Assembly (NCBI GenBank): GCA_017523285.1 | Contig: JAFWWU010000123.1 | Span: 1 to 39,639 of the forward strand | Origin: Ruminococcus sp. | GTDB taxonomy: Bacteria > Bacillota > Clostridia > Oscillospirales > Ruminococcaceae | Length of the DNA stretch: 39,639 nucleotides | Direction: 5' to 3' | Shown: piece by piece, positions 34,135 to 39,639 of the stretch | Numbering within the stretch: the first letter of the stretch is position 1 | Layout: each line of letters opens with the position of its first letter | The notes under the pieces: model-generated | Seen by the model: only the letters and a program-made list of their open reading frames with translations | Database searches by the model: none | What the model was told of the DNA's origin: nothing | Made by a program: the position numbers and the translations under genes

Positions 34135-36060
34135 ATGCTTTTAAGCTTGACAAATATAAATAAATTCTATAATGGCAATCAGGTGCTTAACAATATCAGC
34201 CTGACTGTTGATGAAAATGACAGAATAGGTCTTGTCGGCATTAACGGATGCGGCAAGTCAACTCTGCTGAAAATAATAACAGGCTCGGTAAATCCTGACC
34301 GCTTCACTGAAAAAGATGGTATAGTTTCATTTGCTTCAAAAACATCTGTCGGATATCTCGAACAGATGGGAAGTCTTAACTCTGAAAATACCGTTATAAG
34401 TGAAATGAGAAGCGTGTTTTCTCATTATTACGAAGCGATTGACAGACTTCGTGAAATTGAAAATGAAATTGCTGACGGAAATAATGCTCACAATGATGAA
34501 TATATGCAGCTTTCATCATGGCTTGAAGCGAACGACGGATACAATACCGATGTAAAGATTAAAACGGTTTTAAACGGTATGGGTTTTGGTGCAGATGAGC
34601 TTGAACGTACAGTATCAGGCTTCAGCGGCGGCGAAAAGACTCGTCTTGCAATTGCAAGACTTCTTCTCGAAGAACCTAATCTTCTTATTCTCGACGAGCC
34701 GACAAACCATCTTGACTTCAAAACTGTAATGTGGCTTGAGGACTATCTCAAAGGCTACAAGGGCGCAATACTTATTGTGTCGCATGATCGTTATTTCCTT
34801 GATAAGCTATGTACATCGATATGCGAAATAGAAAGAGGATTTCTGACACGCTACAAGGGTAATTATTCTGCTTTTGTAAGATTAAAGGAAGAGGCTGTTA
34901 CACGTCAGGCAAAGGAATATGAACTCCAGCAGAAAGAAATTGCAAAAATGGAGGATTATGTTGCCAGAAATTTAGTCAGAGCCTCAACCTCAAAGAGTGC
35001 AAAAAGCAGAATTAAGGCTCTTGATAAAATGGAGCGCATAGATAAGCCTTTTTCAGAGGAAAAACATGCAAAAATTCGTTTCACATACGCAATCGAGCCG
35101 CCGATAGACGTTCTTTCAGTCAAGGGTGTTGATATTTCGGTAGGGACAGGTGAAGAAAGAAAAACTCTCCTTGATGAAATAAACTTCAATGTAAGAAGAG
35201 GAGATAAAGTCGGAATTATCGGCGATAACGGAATAGGCAAGTCAACGCTTCTTAAAATTATTCAGGAAAAGCTTGAACATAAAGGTCTTGTCCGCTGGAA
35301 CAGTAATATAAAAATATCATATTTTGAGCAGGAAAGCACAAATCTCAATAAAGCATTAACAGTTATGGAGGAGCTTCATCATCGCTATCCGTCAATGTCA
35401 GAGCTTGAAGTGAGAAGCCTGCTTGCTCAGGTAAGACTTACAGGCGAAAATGTTTTCAAGGAAACAGGCGTTATAAGCGGTGGCGAGCGTGCTAAACTTT
35501 GCTTTGCGATTATGATGCAGGAGCATGGAAATGTTCTTATACTTGATGAGCCTACAAACCACCTCGACCTTGCTTCAAAGGAAGCGATTGAAACTGCTCT
35601 CGAAGAATACACGGGAACTGTGATATTTGTTTCGCATGACCGTTATCTGCTCAGTAAAATTGCCGACAGAATTATAGAGCTGCGTACTGACGGTGCTGAG
35701 GTTTACGAATTCGGCTTTGAAAAATATATGGATGTCTATAAGGAACGCAGAAATGCTGAGCGACTTTCTTTAGAAGCTGAAAAAAGACAAAAAGCCGAAG
35801 CTGTCGCAAAGGAGAAGAGCGTTAAAGCGTATAAAAGCAAACAGCAGAGAAGTGCTGAAGCTAACCGCAGAAATCAGATAAGACAGACTGAAAATGAAAT
35901 AGATACTCTCCAGCAGCAGCTTGACGCTTTAAATGAGGAAATCACTCACGAAGAAGTTTTCTCGGATTATGAGCTTATGAACGCAAAATGTACAGAAATT
36001 GAAGAATTAAAGCAGAAAATCGATGAACTATTCGACCTTCTTGTAGAACTTGACGCATAA
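34135..36060 (+). CDS. ABC-F family ATPase (Uup/YdiF-like)
   Basis: This is a cytoplasmic, membrane-free ABC-F protein of 641 residues with two nucleotide-binding domains. Domain 1 has Walker A GINGCGKST, signature SGGEKTRL and LLILDEPTNHLD. The linker at about 235-310 (ending KSRIKALDKMERI) is the part that reaches the ribosomal P site in this family. Domain 2 has GDNGIGKSTLLKI, SGGERAKLCFA and VLILDEPTNHLD. A long C-terminal coiled coil (about 540-640) resembles Uup and YdiF. ABC-F proteins either help translation or protect ribosomes from antibiotics. The sequence alone does not say which; the C-terminal coiled coil favours a housekeeping translation factor. Confidence 0.92.
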   Translation: MLLSLTNINKFYNGNQVLNNISLTVDENDRIGLVGINGCGKSTLLKIITGSVNPDRFTEKDGIVSFASKTSVGYLEQMGSLNSENTVISEMRSVFSHYYEAIDRLREIENEIADGNNAHNDEYMQLSSWLEANDGYNTDVKIKTVLNGMGFGADELERTVSGFSGGEKTRLAIARLLLEEPNLLILDEPTNHLDFKTVMWLEDYLKGYKGAILIVSHDRYFLDKLCTSICEIERGFLTRYKGNYSAFVRLKEEAVTRQAKEYELQQKEIAKMEDYVARNLVRASTSKSAKSRIKALDKMERIDKPFSEEKHAKIRFTYAIEPPIDVLSVKGVDISVGTGEERKTLLDEINFNVRRGDKVGIIGDNGIGKSTLLKIIQEKLEHKGLVRWNSNIKISYFEQESTNLNKALTVMEELHHRYPSMSELEVRSLLAQVRLTGENVFKETGVISGGERAKLCFAIMMQEHGNVLILDEPTNHLDLASKEAIETALEEYTGTVIFVSHDRYLLSKIADRIIELRTDGAEVYEFGFEKYMDVYKERRNAERLSLEAEKRQKAEAVAKEKSVKAYKSKQQRSAEANRRNQIRQTENEIDTLQQQLDALNEEITHEEVFSDYELMNAKCTEIEELKQKIDELFDLLVELDA

Positions 36061-36126
36061 CTCATAATAAAATTTGTGAAAATGCAACCAAAAAAATGTT
36101 TTTATTTTTTAATTTATCTGTTTCTA

Positions 36127-36155
36127 TTGAAATTTTTGTCGGAGTATGATATAAT
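36127..36155 (+). promoter_or_regulatory. Sigma-A-type promoter of the SCIFF locus
   Basis: TTGAAA (36127-36132), a 17-base spacer and a perfect TATAAT (36150-36155), about 37 bases before the scfA ATG. Confidence 0.72.
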
Positions 36156-36165
36156 GTTATCATAC
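36144..36165. promoter_or_regulatory. Palindrome over the -10 region of scfA, candidate operator
   Basis: GTATGATA (36144-36151) and TATCATAC (36158-36165) form a perfect 8 bp inverted repeat with a six-base spacer. It covers the -10 box and the expected transcription start, where a bound repressor would block polymerase. Confidence 0.5.
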
Positions 36166-36191
36166 TTAAAGATTGTATGGAGGATACGATT

Positions 36192-36329
36192 ATGAAGCAC
36201 ATTAAGACTATCAATAAGGCTAATCTTAAGGAAACTGCTGCTAAGGGCGGCTGCGGAAAGTGCCAGGCTTCTTGCCAGTCAGCTTGCAAGACATCTTGCA
36301 CAGTTGCTAACCAGAAGTGCGAAAGATAA
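36192..36329 (+). CDS. scfA: SCIFF ranthipeptide precursor, six cysteines in 45 residues
   Basis: This is a ribosomally made precursor peptide of exactly 45 residues, the SCIFF family size. The leader MKHIKTINKANLKETAAKGG is followed by a core with six cysteines at residues 21, 24, 28, 32, 36 and 43. Family members end in a cysteine-rich core in which the partner radical SAM enzyme forms thioether links from cysteine to other residues; in studied homologues the acceptor is a threonine, and Thr34 and Thr37 are candidates here. GGAGG lies eight bases before the ATG. The maturase gene follows. SCIFF peptides are near-universal in Clostridia and have been linked to cell signalling, but their role is not settled. 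Confidence 0.93.
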   Translation: MKHIKTINKANLKETAAKGGCGKCQASCQSACKTSCTVANQKCER

Positions 36330-36346
36330 GATAATTAAGGCTTTCA

Positions 36347-36373
36347 GAACTGCCGCATTTACTACGGCAGTTC
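36347..36373 (+). terminator. First hairpin between scfA and scfB
   Basis: A 9 bp perfect stem (GAACTGCCG with CGGCAGTTC, arms 36347-36355 and 36365-36373), followed by only a short T-poor stretch (ATTTATCG). It may protect the short scfA mRNA from 3' decay or give partial termination. Confidence 0.6.
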
Positions 36374-36388
36374 ATTTATCGCTTTGTT

Positions 36389-36424
36389 AAGGTAGTGTTG
36401 AAAAATACTGCCTTAAATTTTTTT
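36389..36424 (+). terminator. Second hairpin with U tract, candidate attenuator before scfB
   Basis: An 11 bp stem (AAGGTAGTGTT with AATACTGCCTT, two G-T pairs) closed by a GAAA tetraloop spans 36389-36414. After AAA comes a run of seven T (36418-36424). It looks like a real intrinsic terminator just 19 bases ahead of the scfB start, so scfB must be expressed by read-through. Confidence 0.75.
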
Positions 36425-36442
36425 ATGAGAGAGGCATGAAAA

Positions 36443-37813
36443 ATGATCCATAAATATAAATTGGGCGGTTTCAATATCGTTCTTGATGTAAACAGCGGCG
36501 GCGTTCATATAGTTGATGAAATTACATATAATATGCTTGATAATGTAGAACCGCCATTCGCTGAAAAATGTCCCGAAAAGGCTATGCAGAAGCTTTCACA
36601 GTTCTATTCTGTTGAGGATATCGAAAGCTGCTACAACGAAATAGTTGAGCTTTATAATGACGGCATTCTCTTTTCAGAAGATGATTATGAAAAATATGCA
36701 AACTATTCAGTTGCTTCACCTGTAAAGGCTATGTGCCTTAATATTGCTCACGACTGTAACCTCAGATGCAAATACTGTTTTGCTTCAACAGGTGATTTCG
36801 GTAAGGGCAGAAAGCTTATGACATTTGAAACAGGTAAAAAAGCCATCGACTTTATGCTTGAAAAATCACTTGACAGAAAAAATCTTGAGCTTGATTTCTT
36901 CGGCGGCGAGCCTCTTATGAATTTTGACGTAGTAAAGCAGATTGTTGAATATGCACGTTCAAAAGAAGCTGAATATGACAAGAAATTCCGTTTCACAATT
37001 ACAACAAACGGACTTCTTCTCGATGACGATAAAATGGAATTCATCAACAAGGAAATGTCAAATGTTGTTCTTTCTATTGACGGCAGAAAGAGCGTAAACG
37101 ATTATATGAGAATCCGTGTTGACGGTTCAGGTTGTTACGACAAGATTATGCCTGCTTTCAAGAAGCTTGTTTCTCTCAGAGGTGATAAGGAATACTATGT
37201 AAGAGGAACATTCACAAAGCACAATCTTGATTTTGCAGATGACGTATTTGACCTTTACAATAACGGATTTGACCAGATTTCTGTTGAGCCTGTTGTGTGT
37301 GAAGCTACTGAGGATTATGCAATTACAGAAAAGGAACTCCCTGCAATTTTCAAGGAATATGAGAATCTTGCAGAACGTATACTTGAAAATGAAAGAAAAG
37401 GCGGAAAGTTCAATTTCTTCCACTTTATGCTTGATCTTGATCAGGGACCATGTGCTATCAAGCGCCTCAGAGGCTGTGGCTGTGGTAACGATTATGTTGC
37501 TGTAACTCCTGACGGTGATATCTATCCATGTCATCAGTTTGTCGGCATAGAAGAGTTCAAAATGGGAAATATCGACGAGGGAACATTCAACACTGAAATC
37601 AAATCTTATTTCTCAAAAACTCACGTTTATACAAAGCCTGAATGTAAAAAATGCTGGGCTAAATTCTATTGCAGCGGTGGTTGTAACGCAAACAACTTCC
37701 AGTATGCAGGTGATGTTCATAACGTACATAAGCTTTCATGTCAGCTTATGAAAAAGCGTCTTGAATGTGCAATAATGCTCAAGGCTTTCCGTGCAGGAGC
37801 TATTGAAGAATAA
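36443..37813 (+). CDS. scfB: SCIFF peptide radical SAM maturase
   Basis: This radical SAM enzyme, equivalent to CteB of Clostridium thermocellum, installs thioether links in the SCIFF precursor. The 456-residue product has an N-terminal peptide-recognition region (FNIVLDVNSGGVHIVDEIT, about residues 8-90), the cluster motif CNLRCKYC with Cys105, Cys109 and Cys112, the DFFGGEPLMNF block, and a SPASM domain for two auxiliary clusters. The SPASM cysteines include CGCGNDYVAV, DGDIYPCHQFVG and CKKCWAKFYCSGGCNANNF. AGAGAGG lies eight bases before the start. It follows its substrate gene in the standard arrangement. Confidence 0.95.
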   Translation: MIHKYKLGGFNIVLDVNSGGVHIVDEITYNMLDNVEPPFAEKCPEKAMQKLSQFYSVEDIESCYNEIVELYNDGILFSEDDYEKYANYSVASPVKAMCLNIAHDCNLRCKYCFASTGDFGKGRKLMTFETGKKAIDFMLEKSLDRKNLELDFFGGEPLMNFDVVKQIVEYARSKEAEYDKKFRFTITTNGLLLDDDKMEFINKEMSNVVLSIDGRKSVNDYMRIRVDGSGCYDKIMPAFKKLVSLRGDKEYYVRGTFTKHNLDFADDVFDLYNNGFDQISVEPVVCEATEDYAITEKELPAIFKEYENLAERILENERKGGKFNFFHFMLDLDQGPCAIKRLRGCGCGNDYVAVTPDGDIYPCHQFVGIEEFKMGNIDEGTFNTEIKSYFSKTHVYTKPECKKCWAKFYCSGGCNANNFQYAGDVHNVHKLSCQLMKKRLECAIMLKAFRAGAIEE

Positions 37814-37822
37814 TGATAATAA

Positions 37823-37860
37823 AAAGCCTGAGAAGCATTAAGCTTCTCAGGCTTTGATTT
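37823..37860 (+). terminator. Terminator after scfB
   Basis: A 14 bp perfect stem (AAAGCCTGAGAAGC with its complement, arms 37823-37836 and 37842-37855) followed by GATTTTT. It may also serve the converging minus-strand operon, whose last stop is at 37882. Confidence 0.88.
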
Positions 37861-37881
37861 TTATGTATGTATCAGTACAGA

Positions 37882-38331
37882 TTACTTTTGTGCTGAAAGT
37901 CTGTTCTTAACAGATTTGATTTCCTGAAGATTCTTTGTGTAGAATGCTTCTGTTTCAGTGAGCATTTTTGTGAGTGAAGCACTTGCTGTTTTCTGAATGT
38001 TCTTTGTAGTCTGCTGAGCCTTTGTAATCATATCAACAGCCTTCTTCTTAGCTTCTACAACAATAGCTTCCTTAGAAACTATCTGAGCAGCTCTTTCTTC
38101 TGCCTTTCTGATGATAGCTTCAGCATTTGCCTTGGCTTCGTTCATAATTCTCTGGCAGTCGAATTCAATTTTCTTAGCTTCTTTAAGCTCATGAGGCATA
38201 TTAAGTCTTACGTCGTTGATAAGCTCTCTCAGACGATCACCGTCAATAACCTTTTTGTGAGCCATAAGCGGAACTGAACCTGCCTTATCAAGAAGTTCGT
38301 CCATTTCTTCAAGGATTTCATCAATACTCAT
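37882..38331 (-). CDS. Coiled-coil protein of unknown function (ATP synthase B-like helix)
   Basis: This is a 149-residue, almost fully helical protein without signal or membrane segment. The long central heptad region (QRIMNEAKANAEAIIRKAEE and what follows) resembles ATP synthase subunit b and DivIVA-type stalks, but no membrane anchor is present. The N-terminus MSIDEILEEMDELLDKAGSV is acidic; VIDGDRLRELINDVRLNMP follows. Similar genes lie downstream of coaD in Clostridia. The start has GAGAGG upstream, six bases after the coaD stop. A cytoskeletal or division role is only a guess. Confidence 0.7.
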   Translation of the reverse strand: MSIDEILEEMDELLDKAGSVPLMAHKKVIDGDRLRELINDVRLNMPHELKEAKKIEFDCQRIMNEAKANAEAIIRKAEERAAQIVSKEAIVVEAKKKAVDMITKAQQTTKNIQKTASASLTKMLTETEAFYTKNLQEIKSVKNRLSAQK

Positions 38332-38337
38332 TTTTAT

Positions 38338-38829
38338 TTACCTCTCTTTTACTAACCTTTCTTTTATATCGTCTAAAATACATTCGGGAACAAAATGACT
38401 TATGTCACCGCCAAAATACGCAATCTGCTTTACAACGCTTGAGCTGAGATACATATTTTCCGCACTTGTAGTAAGGAAAACCGTTTCTGCACCTGAATAG
38501 AGTTTTTTATTAGCAAGCGCCATCTGAAATTCATATTCAAAGTCACTTACAGCTCTCAGACCCTTTACAATCGCAATAGCACCGACATCTCTTACATAAT
38601 CAGCAAGAAGTCCGTCAAGAATATCTATAACAACATTATCGAGTCCTTTAATTGCAGACTGAATCATAAGCATTCTTTCGGTTGCGGTAAAGCTTGCCTG
38701 ACTTTTTCCTGCATTTCTTGAAATAAGAACAATAACCTTATCAAAAAGCTTTGAAGCTCTTGTTATGATATCAAGATGACCGAGTGTTACAGGGTCGAAG
38801 CTTCCCGGACAAACAGCAACTCTTCTCAT
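38338..38829 (-). CDS. coaD: Phosphopantetheine adenylyltransferase
   Basis: This enzyme makes dephospho-CoA from 4'-phosphopantetheine and ATP in coenzyme A synthesis. The 163-residue product has CPGSFDPVTLGHLDIITRAS with the TxGH nucleotidyltransferase motif, KGLRAVSDFEYEFQMALANK and the SSSVVKQIA segment corresponding to the ISSS signature. Length is typical. Its ATG overlaps the rsmD stop by one base (TAATG), the standard Firmicutes pair. Confidence 0.97.
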   Translation of the reverse strand: MRRVAVCPGSFDPVTLGHLDIITRASKLFDKVIVLISRNAGKSQASFTATERMLMIQSAIKGLDNVVIDILDGLLADYVRDVGAIAIVKGLRAVSDFEYEFQMALANKKLYSGAETVFLTTSAENMYLSSSVVKQIAYFGGDISHFVPECILDDIKERLVKER

Positions 38830-39380
38830 TACTCCTCATCCTCCGCAGGCTTGCGGAAAATCGTAACACAGATTTTACCGTATTTATATGTTTTTTTCAG
38901 TTCAAGTCCATCAGGAGTTTCAGGGGGCGGAGCTTCCTTTTCGTACTCGCAGATAATAATTCCGCCGTCATTTAGTTTTTTTGCGGCAAACGGAAGAATA
39001 TTTGATATATGACTGTATCCGTATGGCGGATCAAGTATAATTATATCAAAGGTCTTGGAAGTATGCTTTATATAATCATAGCTGTCACGGCTTACAACCT
39101 CAGAATTTCTTGTAAATCCTGTTGAACGCAGATTTTCGTTTACAGCTCTGATTGAACGCTGAGAATTATCTATAAAAACGCATCTTTCAGCACCTCTGCT
39201 TAAAGCTTCAATGCCCATCTGACCGCTTCCCGCAAAAAGATCAAGTACAGAAGCATTCTCGATATCAAACTGAATAGCCGAGAATATTCCTTCTTTAACC
39301 TTATCGGCAGTAGGTCTGACATCAAGCCCCTCAGGTGCAAAAAGCTTTCTTCCTCTTGCAGAACCCGTAATAACTCTCAT
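38829..39380 (-). CDS. rsmD: 16S rRNA (guanine-966-N2)-methyltransferase
   Basis: This SAM-dependent enzyme methylates G966 of 16S rRNA. The 183-residue product starts MRVITGSARGRKL and has RPTADKVKEGIF, the SAM motif LDLFAGSGQMGIEALSRGA and the catalytic DPPYGY. I chose ATG 39380 because GAGGTGAG lies just upstream and the family begins there; the open frame reaches 39416 without a ribosome site. First gene of the rsmD-coaD-coiled-coil operon. Confidence 0.95.
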   Translation of the reverse strand: MRVITGSARGRKLFAPEGLDVRPTADKVKEGIFSAIQFDIENASVLDLFAGSGQMGIEALSRGAERCVFIDNSQRSIRAVNENLRSTGFTRNSEVVSRDSYDYIKHTSKTFDIIILDPPYGYSHISNILPFAAKKLNDGGIIICEYEKEAPPPETPDGLELKKTYKYGKICVTIFRKPAEDEE

Positions 39381-39414
39381 ATTCTCACCTCTGAAATAAA
39401 ATACATCTTTTATC

Positions 39415-39443
39415 ATTATACCCTATTTTTTATCATTTGTCTA
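39415..39443 (-). promoter_or_regulatory. Sigma-A-type promoter of the rsmD operon
   Basis: On the minus strand TAGACA (39438-39443), a 17-base spacer and TATAAT (39415-39420), about 35 bases upstream of the rsmD start. Confidence 0.62.
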
Positions 39444-39499
39444 CATTTTTTCAAAAAATAATTGCTTTACCGATTGAAAATTCTGATTATTGCTTTACG

Positions 39500-39639
39500 G
39501 CAACACCGCACAAAGCACGCCTGAGCGCTTTGTACAAAATCTGCTGGCATATTTTCCGTAATCTTGCACAGAAATCTCTTGACATACGATAGTATGCCTG
39601 CAAGATTTCTATACAATCTGACGAAAAATCTGACTTCGC
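39500..39639. repeat. Structured intergenic repeat, copy 2, running off the right edge
   Basis: No gene is seen from 39444 to the window end. GCAACACCGCACAAAGCA (39500-39517) matches the left arm of the repeat at 25791 with one mismatch. ACAAAGC (39510-39516) pairs with GCTTTGT (39527-39533). A second fold follows: AGAAATCT (39570-39577) pairs with AGATTTCT (39603-39610), AATCTTGCA (39560-39568) could instead pair with TGCAAGATT (39599-39607), and CATAC/GTATG form the inner stem. The element is probably longer than what is visible. Confidence 0.55.

Noticed and set aside
34135-36060. ABC-F protein as an exporter for the SCIFF peptide
   Set aside because: It has two ATPase domains and a linker but no membrane helices; ABC-F proteins act on ribosomes.
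39579-39617. TTGACA near the right end as a promoter -35 box
   Set aside because: It lies inside the left arm of a hairpin and no -10 box appears 16-18 bases downstream; the TATACAAT after it is too far away.

Overview
The window looks like core chromosome from a low-GC, spore-forming anaerobic member of the Clostridia, most likely a Ruminococcus-type Oscillospiraceae. Three things support this: a gene order from yicC to spoVM that is almost the Firmicutes textbook order, a type I dockerin protein of the kind ruminococci make, and a SCIFF precursor peptide beside its radical SAM maturase. No phage, transposase, integrase, CRISPR array, tRNA or rRNA was seen. Species identity cannot be settled from the sequence alone.

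Layout. Positions 2-586 hold the end of rplA (ribosomal protein L1), closed by a strong terminator. Positions 676-3687 (minus strand) hold a potassium channel, a GH25 lysozyme-like lipoprotein and a frameshifted PEBP-family lipoprotein. Positions 3884-17412 (plus strand) form one long housekeeping run: yicC, remA, gmk, rpoZ, priA, def, fmt, a membrane zinc peptidase, rsmB, rlmN, a PP2C phosphatase, a PASTA kinase, rsgA, thiN and a 27-codon spoVM. Compared with Bacillus subtilis, coaBC (between rpoZ and priA) and rpe (between rsgA and thiN) are absent. Two small membrane protein genes follow (17456-18276).

Positions 18329-25647 (minus strand) carry two tandem cyclophilin-type isomerases (one with a degenerate active site), then murA, pth and mfd. 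Positions 25918-28517 carry a secreted wall-binding-repeat protein with a transglutaminase-like tail, translationally coupled to a dockerin protein. Positions 28680-31328 appear to be one operon of a second GH25 lysozyme, mannose-6-phosphate isomerase and a ROK glucokinase. purA, an unrecognised membrane protein with six APILD-type repeats, and an ABC-F ATPase follow.

Positions 36127-37860 hold the SCIFF ranthipeptide locus: a 45-residue precursor with six cysteines, two hairpins in the gap, then the radical SAM/SPASM maturase. A palindrome covers the precursor's -10 box. The last genes, on the minus strand, are rsmD, coaD and a coiled-coil protein. The final 220 bases are non-coding and contain a structured repeat whose first part recurs near position 25,790.

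The most rewarding places to look are the SCIFF locus control region, the frameshifted PEBP lipoprotein, the APILD-repeat membrane protein, the serine-for-cysteine transglutaminase-like protein with its coupled dockerin partner, and the dispersed structured repeat. The SCIFF peptide family itself is already described; I did not find a clearly new multi-gene system.
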